Assembly (NCBI GenBank): GCA_030247885.1
Contig: JAPDRO010000006.1
Span: forward strand, 248,001 to 312,000
DNA: 64,000 bases
Origin: Taxawa tesnikishii (nom. ined.)
Taxonomy: Eukaryota > Ascomycota > Dothideomycetes > Dothideales
Direction of reading: 5' to 3'
Part shown: positions 1 through 12,056 of the stretch, one piece after another
Layout: each line of letters opens with the position of its first letter
How positions within the stretch are numbered: position 1 is the first letter of the stretch
Made by a program: the position numbers and the translations under genes
The notes under the pieces: model-generated
Seen by the model: only the letters and a program-made list of their open reading frames with translations
The model's database searches: none
Told to the model about the DNA's origin: nothing

Positions 1-217
1 CTGCGTCCAAACATCCAGCGAGTGTTTGCTCAAGTCGCACCCATCGCCGCTCGCCTTCCGTGCACCAAACGGGCAATCCAGACAACAACCAGTCTGCTGG
101 TGGCCCCAGAATGCATTGCCTTTGGATGGCGACGGAAGCTGCGAAGTGACGGTGATGATTTCTTTCGATGAGCGCAGCGCATACGGAAGGTAAATTCCAC
201 TCGAACAACGACAGCCT
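1..217 (-). CDS. possible partial gene running off the left edge
   Basis: On the minus strand one frame is open from about position 217 to the window edge and reads like real protein: a stretch with ITVTSQLPSPSKGN, then WGHQQTGCCLDCPFGARK and CDLSKHSLDVW. The Cys/Trp-rich, non-repetitive composition is unlike a random frame. A stop lies just upstream, so this would have to be an internal or 3' exon beginning at an AG near 215. I do not recognise the family and the plus-strand frame is also open over most of the interval, so the call is weak. Confidence 0.2.
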
Positions 218-3200
218 CAGAGCATCCCGGCTTTGCGAGATAGCGAACTAGGACAAACCCATCCCCTTGAGCGGGAAAGCGAGGCCTTTGTCAAGCCCGT
301 GTAGTTGGACAAGGAGCGTAAAGGAGTCCGCGACACCCTGCGGTCGGCCAAACCCATGCAAACGACTCTGCCGCCATATAGTCTCTTTTCGGGGACAGGC
401 CCGAAGCAGATAACAACAATCTTTGCACTTGCACACCTCGATTTCTGCCAGAGCACAACAATGCCTGTAAACCAAGCCGAATGGACACTTGACGACTGGG
501 GTGTCAACACTGCCAGAAAGCTCATGTCCATTTCCGCTGAGACCGTTTAGGTTCGGGTTCAGTCCGACGTACGCAAGCTCACCGTTTCCAAAGAGCTCCT
601 CGTCCGCCTTGCGCCTTGCTGCAAAATCGCCTTTCAGGGCTTACAGGGCGGAGACAGAAGGGTCCCCTCGGTGCTCTCCTGACTTTACACAGCCCACCTC
701 AACTTGCGCAACAACAACGACGGGGCGCCGAATACAAAATGCGCGGCGCGTGCCTACGTCTTCGGGGATCCGTATGAGATACGAGTATGTTGACGAAACG
801 TCATCACATTTTTCTCCGGACATCTACACCTATACGTACCCAAGTACGCCGCCGTTTCTATGGCTTTCGACAAGCTAGCGGAGAACCTTCCCTTTCGCCG
901 CACGCTTGTTGACTCATAAAGCAAGTCCGAAAGACTTGTAGGTAGGTTAAGTTCACCCTATGATTGAGCGTTGAACATCAACGACGAGCCAAACGGTAGA
1001 GGATTCCATGGCACTGTCTCCAACAACACCGCAAATCACAATCCTCCAATCGTTTGCAAGACATGTTCGGTAACGCACATAATGGTCATAGAAAGGCGAA
1101 CGGCTTGCAGGGAGGTAGGTGGGGGAGAAATAGGAAGCCGAAGGAGGGTAAGGTAGCTGGCCAATAGAGAGAGCGCCCATATAACGGAGCCTATAAGCTG
1201 TTGTCAAGAGAAAGTAGGATACAACGAAAACGTTCCATACCAAGTCGAAACGATTGTAGGAGGCGAGTATGAGACAAGTTGCAAGTCGTAGAGGGCAGAC
1301 GAGCCGTAGCACAGGAACAGACGGAGATTGAGTAGATGGGATGGGTAGATCATGGTCATCTAAAAAGCAACATCGTGCTTGCCGCATATCCGCGCCTCTG
1401 CTCACATCCATTGAGACTTCGGCGGCTAGAGTTCTGTAGCCGTTCGACAACTTGCAAGGTTCGCCTGGCATAAATAACGCCGATGTTCCGGCATACTTTG
1501 CTTGAGGAGCACGTGGGCCGAAGCCAGCCGGCGCGTCTCACATCTCCTGATAATTCCGGTGGTAATGGTCGGGGCCCCACGATGTCTGCAGACTCCCACA
1601 TTGCTTGATTCCTGGTCGTTTCCTGGTTGGCTTTGTCTCTGCCTTGCGGGGCTCCTCCCCGTGGCTCAATGATCGCTTGTGCGACTGAAGTGCGAAGCAT
1701 GACGTTGTAGGCACTGCTACTCACGAAAAGTGTTCGAGAATTGCCGTTGTAGTGCGAGGGTTGACGGCAGGCCTGGGTTGTAGTACGCTTGCAACATCAG
1801 GGCTCGAGCCTGCTTGATACCGAAGTTTGCTCGAACGCCATTCCTGTGCAGCTCAATGTGGTCTTTGCATTCCATGGTCGCATCGAGTTTACCCGCAACG
1901 AGACGGAGCGGTCAGACGGCAGCTGGGAAGGAAGGCCGGACCTGCAATTGTTCTCACATGCAGACGTTGGCTGGGCACTGTGGCCCAAGAGAGTAGCCAA
2001 GCGAGTGTCGATCGATCCCAGCATGTTCTCCAAAGCCTGAAGATCCATCCCTGTTCCTGATGTCTCAAACGATATCCAGTGGCTGGAAGGTAATCACGAT
2101 GGTTCCCGACTCAACGACATCTTCGCAGATAACCGAACACCAATCATGGACGGGATCCGTCACACCATTTTTCGAAAGCACTTGCGGATGCTGACCGATG
2201 GCAGGTCCCGAGACGATCGTATCGCAGATCGGCGCAGTTGCCCTGTCCAACAACATGCACTTTGATCAAATTCCCTCGCCCTCTCTGCAGGGACATGGAA
2301 CGGCATCCGACGAGTGGGGGTCGTACAATAGAGAAAAAAGCGTTGGGCTTACACGCCTACCGGTAGCACAGTGAGACAGTGCGCCTCATGCCCACATCGA
2401 GGTGGCGGACCGCGTGAAGATGAGGCTGACTGACCGTCGTGGGTGAACCAGAAAGCTGGGATTGTGAGCTCTTTGGCGTGTTTCAAGACGCTCCAAGGAT
2501 TGGTTGGGCTGGGTGCCAGAAGCGAAGCCTGCAGGGACAGCGTGGCTGGGATGGATTTCACATGGGACACTGTGTGAAAACGCCCACATATCGTTGTTCT
2601 GACGACTGGACGCATGCCTGGCTCGGTCGGATTCGGCCCCAAGTCACACCGCATGCTAGGATCAGTGAGCACCGTTCGTCCCAGCCACTAAGGCAGGGAT
2701 TAGAGATGCAGGCATGAGGAATCACGTTGATCGGCGCGCGAGCGTGATTCCAGCCATGCCCTATCTCAATTATGCCGCAGGAAACGCTGTCATTGGAAAC
2801 TTCAGCCATGGGTGGAAGAGCCAAGCTGCGAACTCACCGAGGGCTGGGAGTTCGTGGACAAGGATGTCGAACCATAGGCCTGTCTAGGCAGTATAATGAC
2901 GACCGTGTTGGTGTTGTTTGTGCAGTTGTTCAGCGGTGGTGAAAGAGACAAGCTTTCAAAAAGGTACTCCGTTTGTGCGGCCCGTGCCGCTGGGCCAATC
3001 ACTACATGCCTACCCCTGTCCCCGGAAATCTCTATGACGACCTCGTTCGTGGAGACCCGAGATGGCATGTCCGACGACTTTCCCTCAAACACTCACTTTC
3101 ACAGCCGACCTTCTCCACAACACTCAGCATAGCGGTGGCGACGCGAGATCGCCCAGGAGCGGCCGATTCACGCCGTGCCGACCAAGCGTCTGTTGAGCGA

Positions 3201-3380
3201 AGGCCTGCAAACAGTGCGGCGGCAGTAGTGCTATGCATCCTTGACAACACTCTAGCACCCTTGGCTCCAAGCGTATCGCACCATTCCCACGATTGTGGTG
3301 GAGCGTGCAAAGGCTTCTTGGAGATTAGGCAGAGTGGAGTGGCCAGCTAGTCTGCAGACCGTCTGCAGCTTTAGACCGTG
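218..3380. other. intergenic, no supported gene
   Basis: About 3.2 kb without a frame that shows coding character on either strand. Several frames of 80-170 codons exist (for example minus 953-1471) but none has a recognisable domain, a linked exon, or the C-ending codon bias seen in the neighbouring genes. The composition is not AT-rich, so there is no sign of repeat-induced point mutation or of an old transposon. The last few hundred bases must hold the promoter of the multicopper oxidase. Confidence 0.5.
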
Positions 3381-3387
3381 TATATAG
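3381..3387 (+). promoter_or_regulatory. TATA box of the multicopper oxidase gene
   Basis: A TATATAG element lies 190 bp before the oxidase start codon. A transcript starting about 30 bp downstream would have a pyrimidine-rich leader of roughly 160 nt. Position and sequence fit a fungal TATA box; no transcript data support it here. Confidence 0.45.
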
Positions 3388-3570
3388 AAGGCAGGACACC
3401 CAACCTCCTGGCAAGGTTCCCTTCGGTTGGTTGCATCTCCCTTGGTTCAGTGTTGCACAGGCGCCTCTCGTTTCGTCTCTTGTGCCACGTTCCGAAGAAC
3501 ATTCCACACATCTCACTGCGCTATCCTTCGTTCCTAACTGCCTTCGTTTTACTTACTCGCGCAAGTGAAG

Positions 3571-5693
3571 ATGGTGTCTTCTTGGGGAGTTTTGGCTGCT
3601 GGCCTCGCCAGTGTAGCTTCGGCTCAATGGGGTGGGCATAGAGGACCACAGGGACATGCTGATGCATCGCAATGGGCAAACCAGAAGCAACCGCAATGGG
3701 GTGGGCAGTCTCATGGTCAACCTCAAGGTCAGGACCACTCGTGGGGCTCACCACAGGCACAAGCACAAACATCCCAGGCACAGACTTCACAGGCTCAGCC
3801 CTCCCAAGCACAGCAAGCGAACGCACGACCAACGCAGGCACAGTCTTCGCAGGGACACTCTTTCGGCTCTTCGTATGTCAACACAGGATCATCGGCGGGT
3901 AGCCCGGATTACCCATGGATCTTCCAGTACCCTCTCCCGATCCCACCCAACGCCAGTCCATTACAGTAAGTAGACTCGCGACTCGCTTCGAACAGCACAA
4001 TGCTAATCTCCGTCAGCTCCACAAACGTGAACGGCCGCGAAATCGACTACTACGAGATCACTATGGAGCCCTTCCAGAAGCAGATCTATCCAAACCTCGG
4101 TGCGACAGAGATGGTAGGATATAACGGTTCCGGTCCAGGTCCCACGTTCTGGGTGAAAAGGGGAACGGAGACTGTCATCCGCTACCACAACCAGCAGACG
4201 CGCAACTGCTCTGTGCATCTGCACGGCTCCTACAGTAAGTCTACCATCAAGCCCCGAGTGTCAGGGCTGCGCTAACATACTGCAGCTCATTCACCGTGGG
4301 ATGGGTGGGCAGGCGATGTTGTCCAGCCGGGCGAATACAAGGACTATTACTACCCAAATGCACAGGGTGCGCGTTCGATCTGGTACCACGATCATGCCGA
4401 CACGGTCACTGGCACCAACGCATACAACGGTTTGGGTGGCATCTACATCATCTACGACCCCGATGAGGACTACCTCGGTCTCCCGAAGGACAACTACGAC
4501 ATCCCCTTGGCCATCACCGATAAGGCGTACAACTCGGACGGCTCACTGAACATTCCCAACGCGCATGAGACCCCGAATTTCTTCGGTGATATCATCCAAG
4601 TCAACGAACAACCCTGGCCATACTTCAGTGTCGAGCCCAGAAAGTACCGTCTCCGCATCTTTGACATGTCCCTCAGCCGGCCTTACGATCTGCACGTGGA
4701 AGATGACGGTGGAAACTGGCTTGACTTCAAGGTTATCGCCGCCGATTCGGGATTGCTCAGCAATGCCGTCGACACGAATGACCTCACCATCGCAATGGGC
4801 GAGCGCTACGAGATCGTCATCGACTTCGCACAGTACGCCGGACAGAACCTGACCATGAAGAACGCAATGACCGGCGATGCTGTCCAGGGATACGCCAATA
4901 CCGACAAGGTCATGCTTTTCCAGGTCGGCAACTCCGTTAGTGACTGGACCAACAATGGCGACGTCCCCGGCACCCTCAACTCCAACGTTCCATACCCCGA
5001 GAAGAAGACCAATGTCGACCACACTTTCAACTTCCAGATGGGAGGTGACGCCGAATGGACGGTCAACGGCGTCAGCTTCAACGATGTCAACAATCGTGTG
5101 CTCGCTCGCCCGCCGCAGGGCGCTGTGGAGCTTTGGGAGCTTCGTCATGTGGGCGGTCCTGGCGTCCACCCCGTCCACGTGCACCTCGTCGATTTCCAAG
5201 TCGTGAGCCGTTCCGGCGGTAGCCGTGGCGTCCTTCCGTACGAGGCCGCCGGTCTCAAGGACGTTGTGCTCCTCGAGCCTGGCGAGACGGTCCAGGTGCT
5301 CGCCTATTACGGACCCTGGAACGGGCTGTACATGTTCCACTGTCACAACCTGATCCACGAAGACGCCGGTATGATGGTTTCATTCAACGTCACCGCACTC
5401 GCTGGTCTTGGTTACGATGACATCGGATCCCTCGGCGACCCCATGGATACCCGCTTCGCTGCTCGTCCATACGACGCTTCCGCCTACACCCCGAAGCTAT
5501 CCAGAACGCCCTGCAATCTTTCGGAAATCTCAATGCCTACGTCAAGGCGGATGAGATCCAGAGCGCCGTGTCCGCGTATTACAGCACCAACCCAGGGGCG
5601 ACGCAAGAAGCGCCTGCGCCCACTCCCACGCCTACTGGCTCCAATGGCAACCCCTGGTCTGGCCTGCGCTACTCGCACACCCGGCGCGCCTGA
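3571..5693 (+). CDS. secreted multicopper oxidase, bilirubin-oxidase-like
   Basis: Three exons (3571-3965, 4017-4234, 4286-5693) give about 673 aa. A signal peptide (MVSSWGVLAAGLASVASA) is followed by a Gln-rich low-complexity segment to about residue 110, then three cupredoxin domains. Copper motifs are clear: SVHLHGSYTHSPWDGW, WYHDHA, HPVHVHLVDF and MFHCHNLIHEDAGMM, the last holding the HCH of the trinuclear site and the type 1 ligands. The HGS..HSPWDGW arrangement is typical of fungal bilirubin-oxidase-type enzymes, which oxidise phenols or pyrroles with O2 outside the cell; the actual substrate is unknown. At the CCCC run 5489-5492 the frame is one base short. One extra base yields a Ser/Pro tail ending at 5691-5693; without it a basic, unlikely tail runs to 5700. 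Confidence 0.9.
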
Positions 5694-5700
5694 GCCTTGA

Positions 5701-6328
5701 GTGGACGGCACGAGTGATGTGGATGCGTTACGAAATCGGTCTCTTCATGCATTGGGCGGAGTTTTTGTATTGTTAATACCTCTTCGCGATTTCGATTGAC
5801 GTCACTGTCGCTCGCTCGCCGGTCTCGTATTCCACTTTAATGTTTCTGTCTGATACATCTCTCTCTGTGTACATCACACTCTTTGGTAGATAATCTAGAT
5901 GCGAACAGATTGGCAACAGAAAAAAAACAAAGCGTATGCACGGAGACTGTTTTTATTGCTGTGGTTCTCGTGACTTCGCATGTCCTTTGCTTTGCAGAGA
6001 AATGCAACCGCACAGTGCCACCGCCAGCGCTTGGAGAATACTGACCGTCTCTATACAGGAATTTGCACCTTGCTAATTGCGTCCGAATGGGCGGAATATG
6101 GCCGCATAGCGAACTGCCTCATTCGGCCTGATAAGATCTACAGGGTCCACAATTGCGGGATGCGGCAATGGTCGGCATGCATTTGAATGTAACAGTAGCA
6201 AAGAGAGCATTCTGACCGTGTCTAAGTACTTTTTTCCCCTTTTTCCATATAACGCCGTAGCCGGCGCTCTTATTCATAGGCACGCGACACTTCCTCCACA
6301 GTAGTTCTAGAGCGAACCGAAAGCCGCA
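5701..6328. other. intergenic, oxidase 3' end and MFS promoter
   Basis: Holds the 3' region of the oxidase and the upstream region of the MFS gene on the same strand. A pyrimidine-rich stretch (6230-6245) precedes the MFS leader. No coding signal seen. Confidence 0.5.
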
Positions 6329-8311
6329 ATGGCCCCTCCTCCTCCTCGACAGCCCACCGAGACCTCCCCGCTCCTCCCCAAAGACCGGCAACCACCACTC
6401 GTCGAGCCCAGCGATGGCATTGCGCCGGACGGTGGCGTGGCCAACGGGTCGGCAGAAGCGGACAGCACGCTGTATCCCGAAGGAGCAGACATTGAGAGGC
6501 AGATCTCCAAGGGCAGCATCGACCGGCAGAGACAGTATGAGGGCGTGCCGGAGATCAAGAAGAGGATGCCGGTCATAATGCCCGCGCTGGCCATTGGAGT
6601 GTTCCTGAGCGCGGCGGATCAGACCATCATCGTGTCGAGTTACGGAAAGATTGGAAGCGAGCTGCATGCGTTGAACAACACTAGTTGGATTGCTACGGCG
6701 TGAGTGCTGTCGCAGTGGCAGGGGGAGGATCCCCGGATCAAGATACACGCGTCCGTGTGCTGACAGGGAGAACCTCTACAGATATTTCCTGACCCTCACC
6801 TCGTTCCAGCCGCTCTACGGCAAGATGTCCGACATCTTCGGCCGCAAAGCTTGCCTCTTGTTCGGGTATCTGATTTTTGGCATCGGATGTCTGTTCTGCG
6901 GTCTGGCGCAGGACATGAACCAGCTCATCGCCGCGCGCGCATTTGCGGGCATTGGAGGGGGTGGCATGACCACCGTGGTCTCCATCTTATTGTCTGATGC
7001 CGTGCCGCTTCGTGAGAGAGGCAAGTGGCAGGGTTACGTCAATATCATCTATGCAACCGGAGCCGGAACGGGTGCGCCTCTGGGCGGTATCCTGGCCGAT
7101 TATATCGGCTGGCGCTGGGCATTCCTGTTCCAAGCTCCGCTGTGCCTGGTTGCGTTCATTGCGGTGGGACTGGTGCTCCGCCTGCCGAAGCAAGACGACG
7201 ACCACTGGAAGTCAAAGTTGAGACGCATCGACTTCTTGGGTGCTGCAATCCTGATCTGCGCAGTTTTCACGCTGCTGCTGGCGCTTGACAGGGGCAGCAA
7301 CGTCAGCTGGAAGGCCGTCATCACCATTGTCTCGATCAGCTTGTCCATTCCTTTCTTCATCCTGTTTGTTCTGGTCGAGATGAAGGTGGCTTCCGAGCCC
7401 TTTGCGCCAGGTCACATCATCTTCCACCGCTCGCTGTTCGCCTGCTACCTCTGCAACTTCTTCTCCTTCGCTGGCTGGCTGGCCGCGCTGTTCTACATTC
7501 CGCTGTACCTGCAGGCCGTGCACGGATTGTCAGCGACACAGGCCGGTGTGCGCTTGATTCCTGGCATCATCTGTGGTGTCAGTGGGAGCTTGTTTGGAGG
7601 CTTCTATATGCAGAGGACGGGCAAGTTCTACTACCTGACCATCGCAGCTTACACGCTGTTGACTCTCGGCATGGTGGTACGTGAATCTGTGTCCTCTCCA
7701 TACCGGATCGACTGACTCTGCCACAGGTGATATTCCTCACGTCTGGGATCATTGTTGCCAGTATCCCCGGTATGATTGTAGGAATGTGAGTCATACAAAC
7801 TGACGCCCTCATCACTCTTAGGAGCCCTTGCTGATGAAAACTCATCAGGTGCTGCTGCGGATTCGGAAACGGTATCGGCGTGACGACATCTCTCATCGGC
7901 CTCAGTAAGTGATCAGTTATACTGTCTAGTTTCCCCCTGTTTTTGTTTCGAACGCTTACGTCTCTAGTCGCCAACGCCTCCCGCGACGACCAAGCCGTAG
8001 CAACCGCCTGCTCCTACCTCTTCCGCTCCCTCGGCTCTGTCTTCGGCGTCTCGCTCTCCGCCACCGTCGCCAACCAAGCCCTGCGGTCCTACCTCGAGTC
8101 CGCCCTTAGCTCCTCCGCCGATGCGGCCCAGATCGCTGAGCGCGTGAGAGAAAGTCTTGCCTACCTCCGCACCCTGGAACCGCACGTCCGGGCAATTGTC
8201 GCCGAATGCTATGCCAAGAGCACAAGGGCGGCGTTCGGGCTGCAGATAGGTCTAGTCTTTGGCGCTGCGGTCGCGGCGTGGTTCATCCGGGAGAAGGCGC
8301 TGAGTAAGTAA
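6329..8311 (+). CDS. MFS exporter, 14-TM DHA2 type (Fnx1/Vba-like)
   Basis: Five exons (6329-6699, 6782-7676, 7727-7785, 7849-7904, 7968-8311) encode 574 aa without frame problems. After a hydrophilic N-terminus of about 85 aa containing ETSPLLPK, the first membrane segment carries LSAADQTIIVSSYGKIG, the DHA2 family signature (motif D1). Motif A-like GKMSDIFGRKACLL follows, then GGILADYIGWRWAFLF. The C-terminal NASRDDQAVATACSYLFRS stretch is characteristic of the fungal Vba/Fnx1 group, which moves basic amino acids into the vacuole or exports drugs. Substrate cannot be told from sequence. It sits tail-to-tail with the kynurenine monooxygenase, 135 bp apart. Confidence 0.88.
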
Positions 8312-8446
8312 GGAGCTTTGTGTGTATTGTACACGTAGACTTGCGGTACAGTTGCAGATCTCAAGACATCTCCTTTGACAGCATATCTCATTCGGATATC
8401 CATCTACCCACAGGCAGCGTTCAGCTCGCCACCCCATCCTCACCTC

Positions 8447-10235
8447 TCACGTGAACACCCGTCCGATTCGCTCTCCTACACTCGCAAACTCAGCCGAGAA
8501 CTTGGCGAACCCCTTCGTGGGCCTGCTCGCCGCTCTCCACCTCCACCACGCCCAGCCCACGTAACCGGCCAGCGGCACCGCCGCGACCGCCAACCCAACG
8601 ATAGCGCTCAGCAAGACCTTGCCCTGCTTCTGGGCCAAGCGTTCAACGTCCGAGTATCTCATGCTGCCGAAACTGACGCGCGAGTACTGGGTTGCGAAGC
8701 CCAAGCCCGGCGCATAGACGGACAGTTTCTCCTCGACGAACTTTCGGAGACGGTAAAGCGGGGACTTGACGTCCGCCCGCATCTCCTGGTAGTTGCGCAG
8801 TGCGAGGTCGTTGATGCTGTGTGCGTCGGGCGTGCGCTGCTTGGTGTACTCGTCCAATGCGGCGGCTCGCCCGGCGGGAGTGGAGGGGTGGGCGTCCAGG
8901 AAGTCGAAGAGGACGCGCACGTCTTCCAATCCGGCGTTCATGCCTTGTCCGTAGAAGGGGACCATGGCGTGGGCGGCATCGCCGAGGATTACGGCCGAGG
9001 AGGAGAAGTGGTGGGGACTGCATTTTATGCTGATGAGTGGCAGGTGCGGGTTCTCCTCGTATTGCTTCTTGAGATCGGATGCGCTGATCAGGCGGTCCGC
9101 GACGCCGGGGAAGTGTTTGTTGAAGAAGGGGAGAAGGGAGTCGGGGTCAGCGTCTAGTTGTGCGAAGTGTGAGGCCGGCAGGAAGAGCGTGGATGTGAAG
9201 GACTTGTCGAGGGATGGGATCGCGATGAACATGAAATCGCCGCCCGGCCAGATGTGCAGATGGTTGGGCGATATCTGGAAGTCGTTGGACGCGGAGGGCG
9301 AGATGTGGAATTCACACCATAGTGTCTCGATGTACTCTTGTGTGTAGGACATGCGCGCGAACTTCATCAGGTTGTAGCGCACGGCAGAATGTGCGCCGTC
9401 CGCACCGATCATGAAATCGAAGCCGATTTCAATCTCCTTCGCCCGCTTCGACGTCTCGTCCAAAGCGGGATTCTTGTCGGTCGACTCGGTCGGGTTCTGT
9501 GCGTGGTCGGTCCGCGGCTTGTCGTGGCGTTGCTCGAACCAGGCCTTCTTCCGATTGAAATCCGCACCTGTTAGCTTGTGATTGAACAACAGTTTCACGT
9601 TTGGCATGTTGTTCAGTTCGTCCAAAAGACGCTTGTTGAGCCCTGCCCGGTCAACGGCGCGGATATACCGGCCATGTACGTCGTAGTTCTGTGATTCCTC
9701 GTAGAGCGAGCCGTTCTCGGAGCCGTGGATCATGCGCCCATGCATGGGTATAGTTTCGGCCAGGACCGAGTCTAGCAGTCCAGGGACGTTGGCGCGCTTG
9801 AGGGAGTTGATGCCTCGCTCGGATAGTGCGAGATTGATGGATTTGGTGAAGTTGAGAGGCACTGTGGAGGGATCACGTAGATCTACGAGCTTATCTCAGA
9901 GCTGGCCTTCCCATATATCAAGAGCGCTGATGAGGGTAGGGAAGGAATCGGACAGAGAAAGATGGGCTCGATGAATCAATCCGCCGCGATGTCGCTAGCC
10001 TGGCCTTCGAAGGAGGCATACTCAACGACTCGACATGTTGCGGGACAGTGAATGCAGATGAAAAAAGTCTTCATGTACATTGCGATACACAGGATGAGAA
10101 CATGAAAGAGAACATACCTCCTCTGAGCTCATAAACCTCTACATCGTGGCCACGTCCGGCGGCATAGATGGCAGCCAAGGCACCCACAGGTCCGGCTCCT
10201 ACAACGACAACTTTTTGTCTCTTTTCTGCCGCCAT
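8447..10235 (-). CDS. BNA4: kynurenine 3-monooxygenase
   Basis: Two exons (10235-10118 and 9882-8447) give 517 aa. This FAD enzyme hydroxylates L-kynurenine to 3-hydroxykynurenine with NADPH and O2 on the de novo NAD+ pathway, at the mitochondrial outer membrane. Seen in the sequence: the dinucleotide fold [14 protein letters not shown] at the N-terminus, then [12 protein letters not shown] and MHGRMIHG, both specific to this family, the DG motif [14 protein letters not shown], the FAD-binding [18 protein letters not shown], and a C-terminal hydrophobic helix before a basic tail. The intron (9883-10117) is 235 nt, far longer than its neighbours. The gene is divergent from methionine aminopeptidase with about 400 bp between start codons. 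Confidence 0.93.
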
Positions 10236-10634
10236 GATGTATTGAGTTCGAGCAGATAGGAACGGACTATTTTCGTAACAGAAAATAGTAGTAACATCTT
10301 GAAGGGGTCGTTCACTTTGTATTCAACGGTAGATGATGACGAACTCTATCGAAGGCCGGCATCTTCCGAGCACTGCCGCTTCCGTCCTTAGCGCTACTCC
10401 GGCATTCCGATAGTCCGATCGAGTCCTAAACTTTACAGGACTCGACATGTGCTCATGCTTGTGACTTTGTAACGCGCGACACGCGACAGATACACCTCCC
10501 ATTCGCTATCCGACTCCGAGGAAACAACACCGATCAAGGCCCACATAAGGACGCCTCGACGCCTTGACACGTCCCGTACAATCATCTACACTCAAGTCAC
10601 CGGTCATACCCAGAGAACAACCGTGAAGAACAAG
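10236..10634. promoter_or_regulatory. shared divergent promoter, BNA4 / MAP1
   Basis: A 399-bp interval separates the start codons of the kynurenine monooxygenase (-) and methionine aminopeptidase (+). It must carry both promoters. I see no clean TATA box, which would fit housekeeping-type expression, and no coding signal. Confidence 0.55.
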
Positions 10635-12056
10635 ATGACTACAGCAGACGGGAAGAAGATGTGCGAGGGAGCCGACTGTCCGAACGAGGCTGGAGCATTG
10701 CAATGTCCGACGTGTCAGAAGATGAACAAGGACAGCTTTTTCTGCTCGCAAGACTGTTTCAAGAGGAACTGGGTATGTGAGTTGCACGGCGCGTACAAAC
10801 CGCCCCGAGTCACCCAGCTAACCAGGCCTCAGAGCACACACAAGACAAAGCACAAATCACAAAGTAATCCTCTCCGTAAAATCTTCCCTCCCAAAGTCAT
10901 CTCTGAACCAGATCCAGCAACCGGCCACTACAACCCTTTCCCCTCCTTCCCTACACCGGACCTCAGAGACCGGTCTACCCACTGTCTGCGAAGCGAGAGG
11001 TTCCCGACAGGATACAAAAGCCGGACTACGCAAAGGACGGCATTCCGCGGTCAGAGCAGGTGTTCGTAGGCCGCAACAAGATCACCATCCTCGACAAGAA
11101 GCAGCAAGACGGTGTGCGCAAGGTTGCCAGGCTAGGAAGAGAAGTTCTCGACGCTATTGCCGCGGAAGTCAAGCCTGGAGTCACGACAGACTATCTTGAT
11201 GAGGTCTGCCATAAAGCCTGCATAGAAAGAGATGTGAGCATTCCTACGGCGGCTCGACGACAGTGCCTGTCTGTTCGCCCTCCACAATGGCGCCAACAGC
11301 TTGCTGATGCGTGAACGCAGTCTTACCCTTCGCCGCTGAACTACTGCCATTTCCCCAAATCCGTCTGTACCTCTGTCAACGAGGTCATCTGCCATGGTAT
11401 CCCCGACCAATACGTCTTGAAGGACGGAGACATTGTCAATATCGACGTTTCACTGTACCACGGAGGCTTTCACGGCGACTTGAACGAGACTTATTACGTA
11501 GGCGACAAGGCAAAGGCCGATCCTGATGCCGTCCGTGTTGTAGAGACCGCACGGGAGTGTCTCGACAAGGCCATCGAGATCTGCAAAGTCGGCACGCCCT
11601 TCAAGGACTACGGCGGCGTGATCGAGAAGCACGCCAAGAGTAAGGGCTGCAGTACGGTCAAGACGTACTGCGGTCATGGCATCAACACGCTCTTCCACTG
11701 CGCGCCTAATGTTCCTCACTATGCGAAGAACAAGGCCATCGGACAGGCAAAGCCCGGGATGTGCTTTACAATCGAGCCGATGATCTGTCTGGGAACGTAC
11801 AAGGACAAGACGTGGCCAGACAACTGGACCAGTGTTACCCAGGACGGCATGAGGTCTGCTCAATTCGGTAAGCAACACAGCTTTTATACGTTTGCTCGAG
11901 GCGCAATGATAATGCTGACTGTCGCTTCTAGAGCACCAGATACTTGTTACAGAAGATGGAATCGAGGTATTGACGGCAAGGCTTCCTAATTCGCCAGGTG
12001 GCCCTGTGCCTGTGCCAGAGGTCGCGAACGGAAGCGAACAAGCAGCAGCAGCATGA
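10635..12056 (+). CDS. MAP1: methionine aminopeptidase 1
   Basis: Four exons (10635-10772, 10833-11233, 11321-11867, 11932-12056) give 403 aa. The enzyme removes the initiator Met from nascent cytosolic proteins. An N-terminal zinc-finger pair (CEGADCPNEAGALQCPTC...FFCSQDC, split across exon 1) is the type 1 ribosome-binding region. The catalytic domain shows the metal ligands in NIDVSLYHGGFHGDLNET, YCGHGINTLFHCAPNVPHY and FTIEPM, with the final Glu in VTEDGIEVLTAR. At the CCC run 10949-10951 the frame is one base short: before it the frame reads GHYNPFPSF, after it RPVYPLSAKREVP, both expected in this family. Since this is a core enzyme I infer a missing base, not a dead gene. Confidence 0.93.

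Noticed and set aside
953-1471. 172-codon minus frame
   Set aside because: No recognisable motif, no splice partners and no codon bias like the neighbouring genes.
4543-5358. 271-codon minus frame opposite the multicopper oxidase
   Set aside because: Antisense shadow of a C-ending-codon gene; no domain.
8375-9157. 260-codon plus frame opposite the kynurenine monooxygenase
   Set aside because: Antisense shadow; composition rich in Arg, Gly and Val as expected from the reverse of a GC-rich gene.
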